A stretch of 64,000 nucleotides of DNA from Novosphingobium nitrogenifigens DSM 19370 (GCF_000192575.1 NZ_GL876933.1:401796-465795), one strand, 5' to 3'. Shown: positions 26,873 to 36,390, counted from the first letter of the stretch. Notes: generated from the letters alone by a model not told the origin. Program-made: numbers and translations.

Positions 26873-28693
26873 GTGGAAAAGCAGCGCAATCTGATCTGGG
26901 CCGTGGTCCTGATGGGGATCATTCTTATCGGGTGGGATCTGGGTCTCCGCTATTTCTACCCCCATGCGGGCGAGCATCCGCATGCGGCGGCAAGCAGCAC
27001 CGCGACTTCCGCGTCGGGGACGGCGCCTGCCTCGGGCGATGCCGCTCCGGCCAAGCCGACTCGCGAAGGCGGATTGCAGTCGCCTGCCGACATCGCGATC
27101 GAAGCGCAGGACCTCAAGACGGCTCTGGCCGCGCCGACGCGCGTCGCGATCGCCGCGCCCGGGGTTTCGGGCTCGATCAATCTCGTCGGCGGCCTCATCG
27201 ACGACCTGACGCTCAACCGTCACCGCGAAACCAGCGATGCGGGCAGCCCGCCCGTGCGCCTGTTCTCGCCCGCCGGGACCCCCGCGCAGCATTATGCGCA
27301 GCTGGGCTGGACGGGTGACAACGGTGTGCAGACGCCGCAGGGCAATACCGTGTGGCAGGCCGATCGCACGCGTCTGACCCCGACGACGCCGGTCACGCTG
27401 CGCTGGACCAACGCCACCGGTCAGACTTTCGCGATCCGCTATGCGATCGACGAGAATTACATGATCAGCGCGCAGCAGAGCGTGACCAATGCGGGCACCG
27501 CGCCCGTCTCGGTCAAGCCGTTCGCCCTGATCAACCGCACCGACCGTACCGCCAGCCTCGACACCTGGCAGGTCCACTCCGGTCCGATCGGCGCCTTCGA
27601 CGGTTCGGTCGATTTCGCCAGCCACTACAAGGACGTCAACGCCGCGGGCGAAGTCGCTCCGGCGGGTCAGACCAACTGGATCGGCTTTACCGACATCTAC
27701 TGGCTTTCCGCGCTCGTTCCCGACGCCGGGACCAAGCCGAGCGGCAGCTTCCGCGCGCTGGGCAACGGTTTCTTCCGCGCCGACCTCATCTATCCGGCGG
27801 CTACGGTCGCTCCGGGCCAGACGGTCAGCCAGAGCCTGCGCCTCTTTGCCGGGGCCAAGGAAAACCGCGTGCTCGAAGCCTATGAGGCGCAGGGCATCAG
27901 CAATTTCTCGCTGGCGATCGACTGGGGCTGGTTCCGCTGGTTTGAAAAGCCGATCTTCTGGCTGCTCGATTCGCTGTTCCATGCGGTCAAGAACTTCGGC
28001 ATCGCGATCATCCTGCTGACGCTGATCGTGCGCGGCATCATGTTCCCGGTGGCGCAGCGCCAGTTCGCCTCGATGGCGGCGATGCGCGCGATCCAGCCCA
28101 AGATGAAGGCGATCCAGGAACGCTACAAGGACGACAAGCCGCGCCAGCAGCAGGAAATCATGGCGCTCTACAAGGAAGAAGGCGTCAATCCGCTTGCCGG
28201 GTGCCTTCCCATGTTCCTGCAGATCCCGGTGTTCTTCGCGCTCTACAAGGTGCTCGTGCTGACGATCGAAATGCGTCACCAGCCCTTTGCGCTGTGGATC
28301 CACGACTTGTCCTCGCCTGATCCGACGCACCTGCTCAACCTCTTCGGCCTGCTTCCGTTCACGCCGACGGGCATGTTCGGGATCGGCGTTCTGGCTCTGC
28401 TGCTCGGGGCGACGATGTGGCTTCAGTTCAAGCTGCAGCCCGCCGCGATGGACCCCTCGCAGCAGCAGGTCATGGCGATCATGCCGTGGATGATGATGTT
28501 CGTGATGTCGACGTTCGCGTCGGGCCTCCTGATCTACTGGATCACCTCGAACCTGCTCACCATTGCACAGCAGCGCTACCTCTACAGCCGCCACCCGCAG
28601 CTCAAGGCGCAGGCGACCAAGGACCAGGTGGACATCGACCGGCAAGTGAAGCGCGAGCGCAAGCCCGCCCCGAACCGCCCCAAGAAGCGCTGA
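26873..28693 (+). CDS. yidC: Membrane protein insertase YidC
   Basis: A 606-residue inner-membrane insertase working alone or with SecYEG. An N-terminal helix (about residues 8-26) is followed by a large periplasmic beta domain (about 75-345). The conserved five-helix core follows: FGIAIILLTLIVRGIMFPV, the coiled cytoplasmic hairpin with MKAIQERYKDD, PMFLQIPVFFALYKVL, and MPWMMMFVMSTFASGLLIYW. The C terminus is basic (KPAPNRPKKR). The start is GTG at 26873. Confidence 0.97.
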   Translation: MEKQRNLIWAVVLMGIILIGWDLGLRYFYPHAGEHPHAAASSTATSASGTAPASGDAAPAKPTREGGLQSPADIAIEAQDLKTALAAPTRVAIAAPGVSGSINLVGGLIDDLTLNRHRETSDAGSPPVRLFSPAGTPAQHYAQLGWTGDNGVQTPQGNTVWQADRTRLTPTTPVTLRWTNATGQTFAIRYAIDENYMISAQQSVTNAGTAPVSVKPFALINRTDRTASLDTWQVHSGPIGAFDGSVDFASHYKDVNAAGEVAPAGQTNWIGFTDIYWLSALVPDAGTKPSGSFRALGNGFFRADLIYPAATVAPGQTVSQSLRLFAGAKENRVLEAYEAQGISNFSLAIDWGWFRWFEKPIFWLLDSLFHAVKNFGIAIILLTLIVRGIMFPVAQRQFASMAAMRAIQPKMKAIQERYKDDKPRQQQEIMALYKEEGVNPLAGCLPMFLQIPVFFALYKVLVLTIEMRHQPFALWIHDLSSPDPTHLLNLFGLLPFTPTGMFGIGVLALLLGATMWLQFKLQPAAMDPSQQQVMAIMPWMMMFVMSTFASGLLIYWITSNLLTIAQQRYLYSRHPQLKAQATKDQVDIDRQVKRERKPAPNRPKKR

Positions 28694-28710
28694 GAGGCGT
28701 CAGGAGACAC

Positions 28711-29376
28711 ATGAGCGCCACCGGACCCGACGCGGAAGGCCTGCGCCTGATGGCGCTGGAGGAGCGCGCCCGCCAGCTTTTCTCTGGGCGGGTGGAGTTT
28801 CTCAAGTCTGCGCCTTCGTTGCAATTCATCCCCGATCCCGAGGAACCCGAGATCGCCTTTGCCGGGCGGTCGAACGTGGGCAAATCCTCGCTCATCAACG
28901 CGATCACCGGGCGCAAGTCGATTGCCCGCGCCTCGGTGACGCCCGGCCGGACCCAGGAACTGAACTGGTTCGAAGTGGGCAACCCCACATCGATCCGGCT
29001 GGTCGACATGCCCGGCTACGGCTTTGCCAAGGCGCCGCCAAAGGTGGTTGAGCAGTGGCGCCGTCTCGTCCGCGACTTCCTGCGCGGGCGCACGGTGCTC
29101 AAGCGTACCTTGCTGCTGATCGACGCACGCCATGGGGTGAAGCCGGTCGATGTCGAGATGATGCAGATGCTCGACGAAGCGGCGGTCGGCTACCGCCTCG
29201 TCCTGACCAAGGCGGACAAGATCAAGGCCGAGGAACTGGCCGCCGTCCATGCCGCGACCGAAGCGGTCGCGCGCAAGCACATTGCCGCCTATCCCGGCGT
29301 GCTGGTGACCTCGGCGGAAAAGCGCAGCGGCATTGCCGCCTTGCGCGCGGCGATTCTGGAAGACGCCGAAACCTGA
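28711..29376 (+). CDS. engB: Ribosome biogenesis GTPase EngB (YsxC/YihA)
   Basis: A 221-residue small GTPase needed for large-subunit assembly. The G motifs are in order: G1 GRSNVGKSS (about 51), G2 Thr in TPGRTQELN, G3 DMPGYGFA, G4 TKADK, G5 SAEK. CAGGAG precedes the ATG at 28711, 17 bases after yidC, as in many alphaproteobacteria. It is likely in the same transcript. Confidence 0.96.
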   Translation: MSATGPDAEGLRLMALEERARQLFSGRVEFLKSAPSLQFIPDPEEPEIAFAGRSNVGKSSLINAITGRKSIARASVTPGRTQELNWFEVGNPTSIRLVDMPGYGFAKAPPKVVEQWRRLVRDFLRGRTVLKRTLLLIDARHGVKPVDVEMMQMLDEAAVGYRLVLTKADKIKAEELAAVHAATEAVARKHIAAYPGVLVTSAEKRSGIAALRAAILEDAET

Positions 29377-29456
29377 AATCGAGAGTGATTCTCGACAAGG
29401 ATCACGCTTGTCTCTAGACCCTCGCCCGGCTTGGCGGGCGCACGGGTGGAGAGACG

Positions 29457-30128
29457 ATGAAACTTGTCATTGGAAACCGGCGATATTCGAGCTGGTCGTT
29501 GCGTGGCTGGCTCGCATGTCGGCAATCGGGACTGGCTTTCGATACCGAAGTGGTGCCCTTGTTCGGTCCCGACTGGGACGACGTGCGACGCAGCCATCCC
29601 GTTCTTGCGCCTTCGGCCGGGAAAGTGCCGGTCCTGTGGGACGACGGCGCTGTCGTCTGGGACAGCCTTGCCATCCTCGACTACCTCGCCGACAAAGTCG
29701 GACGCGACCGGTTCTGGCCGCGCGATCCGGCAGCGGCCGGTCTCGCCCGGTCGATAGTCGCGGAAATGCACGCGGGCTTTTCCGCCTTGCGCGGGGCATT
29801 CTCGTTCAATCTCGGCCGCGATGGCAAACCCTTGCCGATCTCCGATGCGGTCGAGGCGGACATTCGCCGCATCCTGACGCTCTGGGCCGAAGCGCGGGCG
29901 CGTTTCGGCGATGGTGGGCCGTTCCTGTTCGGCACGTTCGGTGCCGCCGATATTGCCTATGCGCCGATTGCCTTGCGCTTTGAAAGCTATGGCGTGCCGC
30001 TGCCGGGTTTCGCCCAGAGTTACCTGACCGCCCTTGCCGATCATCCGTGGATCGCGGCATGGCGGGCTGAAGCTGCCGCCGAGACATGGCGCATCCCCCA
30101 ATACGAAAAGCCGGAAAGCAACGACTGA
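29457..30128 (+). CDS. Glutathione S-transferase family protein
   Basis: A 223-residue GST. It opens MKLVIGNRRYSSWSLRGW, with the Ser-containing catalytic turn, then GKVPVLWDDGAVVWDSLAILDYL and the helical C-terminal domain. It shares its opening with the GST at 19737 and is probably a paralogue. Two small hairpins precede it without a T run. It lies three bases upstream of dapE and may be co-transcribed. Confidence 0.9.
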   Translation: MKLVIGNRRYSSWSLRGWLACRQSGLAFDTEVVPLFGPDWDDVRRSHPVLAPSAGKVPVLWDDGAVVWDSLAILDYLADKVGRDRFWPRDPAAAGLARSIVAEMHAGFSALRGAFSFNLGRDGKPLPISDAVEADIRRILTLWAEARARFGDGGPFLFGTFGAADIAYAPIALRFESYGVPLPGFAQSYLTALADHPWIAAWRAEAAAETWRIPQYEKPESND

Positions 30129-30130
30129 CC

Positions 30131-31273
30131 ATGACCGATCCCGTTCCCGCTCTCGATCCCGTCGTTCTGGCCGAGCGGCTAATGGCCTGCGACAGCGTGA
30201 CGCCGGCCATGGGAGCGGTCTTTGCCGAATTGTCCGCCATGCTCGAACTGCTCGGCTTTGCAGTCCACCGCTTCGTGGCGGGCGAGGCCCCCGACGGGCC
30301 GGTCGAAAATCTCGTCGCCATTCGACAGGGGCCGGAAGGCAGCCGTCATTTCGCCTTTGCCGGGCATCTCGACGTGGTCCCGCCGGGCGAAGGCTGGACC
30401 AGTGCGCCCTTTGCTCCCGAACGGCGCGGAGAGCTGCTCTACGGGCGCGGCGCAGTCGACATGAAGGGCTCGATTGCCTCGATGGTCGCCGCCGTCGCGC
30501 AGGTCCCGCGTGAGGCCGGGACGATCAGCTTCCTCATCACCGGGGACGAGGAAGGGCCGGCACGCTTCGGCACGGTTGCGATCATCGATCATATCCGCGC
30601 GACCGGGGACTTGCCCGACTTGTGCCTCGTGGGCGAGCCGACCTCGGTCCATCGTCTGGGCGACATGGCCAAGATCGGGCGCCGGGGCTCGGTCAATATC
30701 TGGCTGACGGCCAAGGGCGCGCAAGGGCACGTCGCCTATCCGCATCTCGCCGACAATCCGATTCCCCGGCTTGTCGCGCTGCTCGCCGATCTCGACGCAC
30801 TCGTGCTCGACGACGGCAGCGACTGGTTCCAGCCGTCCAATCTGGAAATCACCGATCTCGCGGTCGGCAATCCGGCGACGAACGTCATTCCTGCCGAAGC
30901 GCGGGCGCGCATTTCGATCCGTTTCAACGATCTCCATCGCGGCGAGGATCTCGTGGCGAAAGTCACGGAGCTTGCGCAGGCGCATAAGGTCGAGACACGG
31001 GCGATCATTTCGGGCGAGGCGTTCCTCACCATGCCGGGCGATTTCTCCGCTCTGCTGGTCGATGCGGTCGAAGCCGAGACCGGGCTCACCCCGGAACTCT
31101 CGACCACCGGTGGTACGTCCGACGCGCGGTTCCTGCGCGCTGTCTGCCCGGTTATTGAATTCGGCCTCTCCAATGCGACCATGCACAAGAAGGACGAAGC
31201 GGTGGCGATGGAGGATCTGGTCGTCCTGAGCCGGATCTACCGCCGTGTCACGCTGGCGGCGCTGGGTCACTGA
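30131..31273 (+). CDS. dapE: Succinyl-diaminopimelate desuccinylase
   Basis: A 380-residue zinc peptidase of the M20 family that makes LL-diaminopimelate from its N-succinyl form in lysine and peptidoglycan synthesis. Metal-site motifs are FAGHLDVVPPGEGW (His/Asp), YGRGAVDMKGSIA, DEEGPA (catalytic and ligand Glu), LVGEPT, and STTGGTSDARF. The dimerisation lid lies in the middle. The start at 30131 (MTDPVPALD) drops a 15-residue upstream extension that overlaps the GST gene. Confidence 0.93.
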   Translation: MTDPVPALDPVVLAERLMACDSVTPAMGAVFAELSAMLELLGFAVHRFVAGEAPDGPVENLVAIRQGPEGSRHFAFAGHLDVVPPGEGWTSAPFAPERRGELLYGRGAVDMKGSIASMVAAVAQVPREAGTISFLITGDEEGPARFGTVAIIDHIRATGDLPDLCLVGEPTSVHRLGDMAKIGRRGSVNIWLTAKGAQGHVAYPHLADNPIPRLVALLADLDALVLDDGSDWFQPSNLEITDLAVGNPATNVIPAEARARISIRFNDLHRGEDLVAKVTELAQAHKVETRAIISGEAFLTMPGDFSALLVDAVEAETGLTPELSTTGGTSDARFLRAVCPVIEFGLSNATMHKKDEAVAMEDLVVLSRIYRRVTLAALGH

Positions 31274-31306
31274 GTTTTCGGGAGAGGGTGGCCGGAAAGC
31301 CGCCTC

Positions 31307-31900
31307 CTAACGGGTACGGCGCAGGATGATGTAGACTGCGCCGCTGCCGCCGTGGCGTTGCTGGGCCGGGCGTACGGCCGCGATCTGGCTCGCGTGCGGA
31401 CTGTGGGCGAGCCAGTCGAGCAACTTGGCGCGAATCGCCCCGCGTCGCTCGCCGCGCATGTCGTGCTCCCCGTGCGGACGCGACTTGCCTGCGATCAACA
31501 GGATCACGCGGGCCCCCATGGCGAGCCCTTGCGTCAATCCACCGAGCAGGCGGCTATGCGCCGTGTCCAGATTCATCCCGTGCAGGTCGATGGTGATGTC
31601 GGGATCGATCGCTCCGCGTGCCAGCTTGCGGTCCCAGCTCGAATCGAGCCCGTTACGCGTCAGGGGACGTGTCGTGGGTGGCGGCGGAGCCGGAACGGGC
31701 AGAGGCGGCGGTACGCGCCCACGGACGCGTTTGGGCGCAGGCGCCGGGGGTGCCGTTTCGACCGGCAGGGCCTCCGGGGCCGAAGCCTTGGCTGTCAGGG
31801 GCTGGGCTGGCGGGGGCTGGTGAATCGGTGTGACGGTGGCGGCGACCTTGCGCCAGAGCGCCGTCTCTTCCGCGCTCAGCCCGCGCGGCGGGCGCCTCAT
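31307..31900 (-). CDS. Smr-domain protein (MutS2-like endonuclease domain)
   Basis: A 197-residue protein. A Pro/Ala-rich N-terminal linker (about 20-85) precedes an Smr domain: TIDLHGMNLDTAHSRLL (His in DLHGM), GKSRPHGEHD and the terminal AVYIILRR. Smr domains nick or cleave nucleic acids, for example ribosome-bound mRNA in stall rescue. Its start overlaps the mltA stop as ATGA. Confidence 0.88.
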   Translation of the reverse strand: MRRPPRGLSAEETALWRKVAATVTPIHQPPPAQPLTAKASAPEALPVETAPPAPAPKRVRGRVPPPLPVPAPPPPTTRPLTRNGLDSSWDRKLARGAIDPDITIDLHGMNLDTAHSRLLGGLTQGLAMGARVILLIAGKSRPHGEHDMRGERRGAIRAKLLDWLAHSPHASQIAAVRPAQQRHGGSGAVYIILRRTR

Positions 31901-33093
31901 TTGCGGGGCAACCGGGCCAGTGCGCTACGGGGCAGGAGGATCAGCGCATGGCCCCGTGCGCTCATTCCCCCGGCAATGCGGCGGGCTTCGGCCCCCGCGC
32001 CCCAGAAACTGTCGAACCGGTTGGCGCCCTTGATCGCGCCGCCGGTGTCCTGTGCGACCCACAATCCGCCCACTTCCGGGCGGTCGGTGGACAGCCACAC
32101 CGGCGCCCCCAGCGTGACGAAGGCGGGATCGGCGGCGAGCGTGACACGGGGGGTTACCGGAACGCTCAGGGCGCCGACGGGACCCGCGCCGGGATCGCTG
32201 GCAATCCCGGTGGTGTCGCGGAAGAAGATGAAGCTGCGGTTCTGCCGCATCAGCGCGCGGCCTTCGTCGGGATGCTCGCGGATATAGCGCAGGATGCCCT
32301 GCATCGAGCCGGGGTATTGGCCCGGTCCGGTGCCGATCAGTCCCTGGCTGTTCATAACGCTGCCGATCCCGGTATAGGCCCAGCCGTTTTCCCCGGCATA
32401 GCCGATACGCATGATCGAACCGTCCGGCGCACGCAGGCGCCCGGACCCCTGCACTTGCAGGAAGAAGAATTCGGCCGGATCGGATGCCCAGCCGATTTCC
32501 AGCCCCTTGCCCGCCAGGGCGCCATCCTCGATCTGTTCGCGATCCCAATAGGGCACGAACAGGCCGTTGGCGTCATAGCGTCCGAGCGGTTGCTTGCCGT
32601 CCGGTCCGGGCGGCGCGTCGCCGGGTTTGGCACGGACGAGATCGGGAGGCAGGCGATAGATGGGAACGTCAAAGCCTGGCTGGTGCGTGCGGCTGCCCGA
32701 AATCTCGGGCTCGAAGTAGCCGGTCACATAAGTCGTGCCTTCGCCGACTTGCGCGGTATCGAACCAGGTGAGGAAAAAGCGCTGCGCGTCTTCGGCAGGC
32801 CAGCCGCTGGCGGCCTGACAGGGGGCGGCCCAGTCCTGCGGCTGGGTCAGGCCGCTATTGTCGGTGCGCAGCGACAGCCGCGAGCAACTCGCGGCAAAGG
32901 CGGCCAGAGCCTTGCGGGCATTGGTCGGGGTGAAGCGGAGCGTGCCGATCGGAGGGCCCGGATGGACACCGATCTGAAGCGCGGTCGCAGGCGGACGGGC
33001 GCCGGGGCGTCCCGCCGTCGAAGGGGGAACGACCCGGCCGCAAGCCGACAGCAGGGCGAGGGCTGCGACCAGCCCTGCGACACGCAAACGCAT
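31897..33093 (-). CDS. mltA: Membrane-bound lytic murein transglycosylase A (lipoprotein)
   Basis: A 398-residue outer-membrane lipoprotein cutting peptidoglycan glycan strands. The signal sequence ends in a lipobox (LLSAC-G, Cys about residue 19). MltA-specific blocks include GYFEPEISGS, FFLQVQGSGRL, GYAGENGWAYTGIG, and the 3D domain VAQDTGGAIKGANRFDSFWG with the catalytic Asp. The start at 33093 is preferred over 33171, which would bury the signal peptide. It is part of a minus-strand unit: Tim44-like, mltA, smr. Confidence 0.93.
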   Translation of the reverse strand: MRLRVAGLVAALALLSACGRVVPPSTAGRPGARPPATALQIGVHPGPPIGTLRFTPTNARKALAAFAASCSRLSLRTDNSGLTQPQDWAAPCQAASGWPAEDAQRFFLTWFDTAQVGEGTTYVTGYFEPEISGSRTHQPGFDVPIYRLPPDLVRAKPGDAPPGPDGKQPLGRYDANGLFVPYWDREQIEDGALAGKGLEIGWASDPAEFFFLQVQGSGRLRAPDGSIMRIGYAGENGWAYTGIGSVMNSQGLIGTGPGQYPGSMQGILRYIREHPDEGRALMRQNRSFIFFRDTTGIASDPGAGPVGALSVPVTPRVTLAADPAFVTLGAPVWLSTDRPEVGGLWVAQDTGGAIKGANRFDSFWGAGAEARRIAGGMSARGHALILLPRSALARLPRK

Positions 33094-33101
33094 GGAAGGG
33101 A

Positions 33102-33779
33102 TCAACCCTGATCGGTTTCGTCGAGCTGCCAGTCGGGATCGCGCGAAGTGAGGTCGCGCGAGAAAGTCCACAGATCGCGGCTTTCGATCGCATCGTCGAG
33201 CGATCCGGCGACCACAGTGCCTTCGGTATTGCGGGTCACGGTCGCGACGTCGGCTACGAAGCGGACCGCGATGCGCGCGACCGGAGCATTGAAGTCGGCC
33301 GAAACGATCCGGGCGTCGTCGACGCGGATCAGGCGGGCGTCGACAGTTTCGCCGGCCTGCTTTCGCGCGTCGATGGCAGCGGCAAAGCTTTCATAGACCG
33401 AACGTTCACAAAGCTGGGCAAGGGCATCCTTGTCCCCGCGCCAGAACGCGTCGAGCACCATGCCGTAGGCGGCCTTGGCACCGGTCAGGAACAGCGCGAC
33501 ATCGAACCGGCGGTCTGCGGCAATGATGGCGCGAATGCCGGTTTCCGCGCCCGCGTCGAAGGCCGAAGGTTCGGCGGTCGGCAGGCTGGGACGTCCGGTC
33601 ATGGCGGGCTTTTCGGGAAGCTTGGACGGCATCGCGCGCAAAGCGGCCTGCGGGTCGGGCTGTTCGACCCGGCGGCGCAAGGGCTCGTCGCTCCCTTCGG
33701 CACGGCGGCCCAGAACGGCGTAAAGCCGAAGGCCGAGGAACAAGGCGATCATCGCCAAGATGACAATTTCAACAGTCAC
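33102..33779 (-). CDS. Tim44-like domain protein
   Basis: A 225-residue protein with one N-terminal membrane helix (VEIVILAMIALFLGLRLYAVLG) and a C-terminal Tim44/TimA fold (about 90-220): ADRRFDVALFLTGAKAAYGMVLDAFWRGDKDAL. Its bacterial homologues bind or help insert membrane proteins. GTG at 33779 is the likely start: the translation begins right at the helix, unlike the longer frame. It is divergent from secB, an arrangement typical of sphingomonads. Confidence 0.85.
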   Translation of the reverse strand: MTVEIVILAMIALFLGLRLYAVLGRRAEGSDEPLRRRVEQPDPQAALRAMPSKLPEKPAMTGRPSLPTAEPSAFDAGAETGIRAIIAADRRFDVALFLTGAKAAYGMVLDAFWRGDKDALAQLCERSVYESFAAAIDARKQAGETVDARLIRVDDARIVSADFNAPVARIAVRFVADVATVTRNTEGTVVAGSLDDAIESRDLWTFSRDLTSRDPDWQLDETDQG

Positions 33780-34122
33780 GCGCCAATTTCCCGCATGGAA
33801 GCCCGGGGAGGCGGCCCGGGAGACAAGACTCGAAAGCCGCGCCCGAACAGCCAACCCTTACTGTGCCTGAGATAGATACGTTTTACAAATGAACAACCGA
33901 TGGATGGACCATTGTTGCGGTTCCGAGGCAGAAATTACCTGTTCGGGCACCTTTTGACCGTTTCGGGCCGTTTCGGGGCGGGCGGGCCCCGATGGGCCGG
34001 TTGAAGGAGAAGGGAGAAGTGGCGGCGGTTGCCGACAAAACGGCGAGATGCTAGGCGCCGCGGGCAGGGCGGGGCAAAGCGCGTCCGCCAATCCCGACGC
34101 CATCACGACGAAAGCAGGATCC
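33780..34122. other. Intergenic region between Tim44-like gene and secB (343 bp)
   Basis: Divergent promoter region. It carries two tandem copies of the decamer CCGTTTCGGG (33958-33967 and 33968-33977), followed by a G/C-rich inverted stretch. The A/T-richer part (33880-33950) is the likely promoter zone. No clear -35/-10 pair or gene was found. Confidence 0.45.
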
Positions 34123-34674
34123 ATGGCCGACGAAGGCAACATCATCAGCAATCTCAACCTCGATCCGCAGGGGGCGGACAACGCGGGGCAGGCAGCCAAC
34201 GGCGAAGATACGGCTCCCGCGATCGGTTTCCTGTCGCAATACGTGAAGGACCTGTCGGTCGAAAATCCCAATGCCCCGGAATGCTTCCAGTGGCAGGAAA
34301 CGCCCGAAATGCAGGTCGATTTCAACATTGCGGCCCGTACGCTGGGCACCGATGTCCATGAAGTCGAGCTGAAGATGAAGGCCAGCGCGAAGACCTCGCA
34401 GGGCGTTGCCTATATCGTCGAGCTGGCTTTCTGTGGCCTGGTCGCGATGCGCAACATCCCCGAGGATCAGGCCCATCCGTTCCTCTTTGCCGAAGCGCCG
34501 CGCCTGCTGTTCCCGTTCGCGCGTCGCGTCGTCGCCGATGCCGTCCGGGACGCCGGTTTCGCGCCGCTGATGCTTGAGCCCATCGATTTCAACGGCCTCT
34601 ACTTCGCCCAGTTGCAGCAGCAGCAGGCCGAAGCGGCTGCGGCGGCTTTCGGTGAGCCGGTCGGTCAGGCCTGA
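34123..34674 (+). CDS. secB: Protein-export chaperone SecB
   Basis: A 183-residue tetrameric chaperone that keeps secretory precursors unfolded and delivers them to SecA. Typical blocks are FLSQYVKDLSVENPNAP, VDFNIAARTLGTDVHEVELKM, VAYIVELAFCGLV, FPFARRVVADAVRDAGF and PIDFNGLYFAQ. The N-terminal 33 residues are a short acidic extension, and the Gln/Ala-rich C terminus is normal. Confidence 0.96.
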   Translation: MADEGNIISNLNLDPQGADNAGQAANGEDTAPAIGFLSQYVKDLSVENPNAPECFQWQETPEMQVDFNIAARTLGTDVHEVELKMKASAKTSQGVAYIVELAFCGLVAMRNIPEDQAHPFLFAEAPRLLFPFARRVVADAVRDAGFAPLMLEPIDFNGLYFAQLQQQQAEAAAAAFGEPVGQA

Positions 34675-34680
34675 TTTTCG

Positions 34681-34708
34681 GGCCATCTGATTTTTGGCCA
34701 TCTGATTT
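34681..34708. repeat. Tandem short repeat after secB
   Basis: GGCCATCTGATTT at 34681-34693 and again at 34696-34708 (15-base period). It is related in wording to the 17-bp tandem repeat at 24693. Confidence 0.8.
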
Positions 34709-34742
34709 CCTGGGGGCGGATGATCCGACCCTGATGTTTTTT

Positions 34743-34768
34743 CCCGGCGGTGCGATTGTGCCGCCGGG
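34743..34768 (+). terminator. Perfect 8-bp hairpin before murJ
   Basis: CCCGGCGG and CCGCCGGG around a 10-base loop, preceded by TTTTTT and followed by TCATCTTT. It could end secB transcription, though the downstream T run is weak. Confidence 0.5.
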
Positions 34769-34791
34769 TCATCTTTGCGGGTAACGGCTTC

Positions 34792-36381
34792 ATGAACCTG
34801 CTGAAGGCCACCGGAACGATCGGTGGACTCACTCTTGTCAGCCGTGTGCTCGGGCTGGTGCGCGACAGCCTGTTCGCCCGCTATGTCGGTGCGAGCTTTG
34901 CGTCCGACGCCTTTCTCGTCGCGTTCCGCCTGCCCAACATGTTCCGCGCGCTGTTCGCGGAAGGCGCTTTCGCCTCGGCCTTCATCCCGATGTTCAACCA
35001 GAAGGTGGCCGATCCCGAAGGGCAGGGCCTTGCCGACGGGCTCGAATTCGCCGAACGCGCGCTGGCGGTCCTGCTGCCGGTCCTTCTGGCGATGACGGTC
35101 CTGCTCGAAGTCTTCGCATGGCCGGTCACGCTTTTGCTGTCGGGCAAGTTCCACGGGGTGTCGGAGCACGAGTTCGCCTTTGCGGTGACGCTCTCGCGCT
35201 ATACCGTGCCCTATCTCATGCTGATCAGCCTGGTTTCGCTGTTCGGCGGCATTCTCAATTCGCTGCAGAAATTCTGGGTCAATGCGGCAGCCCCGATCCT
35301 GCTCAACCTGACGCTGATCGCGGCGCTTGTCCTCTTCCACAATCGCGACCCGATGGCGACCGCCCGCAATCAGGCGATCGCGGTGTCGGTCTCGGGGGCC
35401 TTGCAGCTTGCCTGGCTCGCCTGGGCCTGCTGGAAGAACGGGATCAGCCTGCGCCTGCGCTGGCCGCAGCTCAATCCCGATGTCATGCGGCTGATGAAGC
35501 TGATCCTGCCGGCCGCCGCCGGGGCCGGGGCGGCGCAGATCAATCTGGTCGTTTCGACAGCGCTCGCCGCTTCGCTGCTTTCGCACGGGTCGGTCACCTA
35601 TATCTACATGGCCGACCGGTTGAACCAGTTGCCGCTGGGGCTCATCGGCATCGGGCTCGGTACCGTGCTCCTGCCCACGATTTCGCGGCAACTGGGCGCA
35701 GGTGACGAACTCGACGCGCTCGAGACGCAGAACCGGGGGATGGAGCTGGCGCTGTTGCTGACGCTGCCTGCGACCATGGCTCTGGTCGTTTGTGGCGAGC
35801 CGATCGCGGTCGCCCTGTTCGGGTACGGCCGCTACACTCCGGCCGACAGTCATTTCACCGCACAGGCGCTTGCCGCCTTTTCCATCGGCTTGCCCAGCTA
35901 CATTCTGGTCAAGGTGCTTACTCCCGGCTTCTATGCGCGGCAGGACACCAGGACGCCGGTGCGTTTCGCGATGATCTCGATGGCGGTGAACCTTGTCGGC
36001 AATCTCGTCCTGATCCTGCCCTTGCAGCACATGGGGCCGCCGCTCGCGACTGCGATCGCCTCGACGATCAATGTGTGGATGCTCTATTCGACGCTGGTGC
36101 GGCGGGGGCATTTCATTGCCGACCGCCGGTTGCGGCGCCGGGCTCCGCGTCTCACGCTGGCCGCGCTCGCCATGGGCGGGGTGCTCTGGCGCGGACAGGA
36201 ACTGATCATGCCCTATGTCCACGGTTCGTGGCCGGTACGTTTCGGCGCGCTCGTCGCGCTGGTTTCGTCGGGCATGGTGGTCTATGGGATCGCCACCGTC
36301 GTCATGGGTGCTTTTTCCCGTAACGATCTGGTGCTTCTCGTGCGGCGTCGCCGCACTTCACCCACACCTTCCAACAAGTAA
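34792..36381 (+). CDS. murJ: Lipid II flippase MurJ (MviN)
   Basis: A 529-residue polytopic protein with about 14 hydrophobic helices that moves lipid II across the inner membrane in peptidoglycan synthesis. Family blocks are RVLGLVRDSLFARYVGASFASDAFLVAFRLPN and LFAEGAFASAFIP near the N terminus (conserved Arg and Asp residues), and LTPGFYARQDTRTPVRFA further on. It is followed by trpS nine bases later. Confidence 0.95.
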   Translation: MNLLKATGTIGGLTLVSRVLGLVRDSLFARYVGASFASDAFLVAFRLPNMFRALFAEGAFASAFIPMFNQKVADPEGQGLADGLEFAERALAVLLPVLLAMTVLLEVFAWPVTLLLSGKFHGVSEHEFAFAVTLSRYTVPYLMLISLVSLFGGILNSLQKFWVNAAAPILLNLTLIAALVLFHNRDPMATARNQAIAVSVSGALQLAWLAWACWKNGISLRLRWPQLNPDVMRLMKLILPAAAGAGAAQINLVVSTALAASLLSHGSVTYIYMADRLNQLPLGLIGIGLGTVLLPTISRQLGAGDELDALETQNRGMELALLLTLPATMALVVCGEPIAVALFGYGRYTPADSHFTAQALAAFSIGLPSYILVKVLTPGFYARQDTRTPVRFAMISMAVNLVGNLVLILPLQHMGPPLATAIASTINVWMLYSTLVRRGHFIADRRLRRRAPRLTLAALAMGGVLWRGQELIMPYVHGSWPVRFGALVALVSSGMVVYGIATVVMGAFSRNDLVLLVRRRRTSPTPSNK

Positions 36382-36390
36382 GGTTCTTTC

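Noticed and set aside
26696..28645. 649-residue minus-strand frame
   Set aside because: Opposite yidC; no recognisable domain and no ribosome binding site.
34051..36222. 723-residue minus-strand frame
   Set aside because: Opposite secB and murJ; composition of a shadow.
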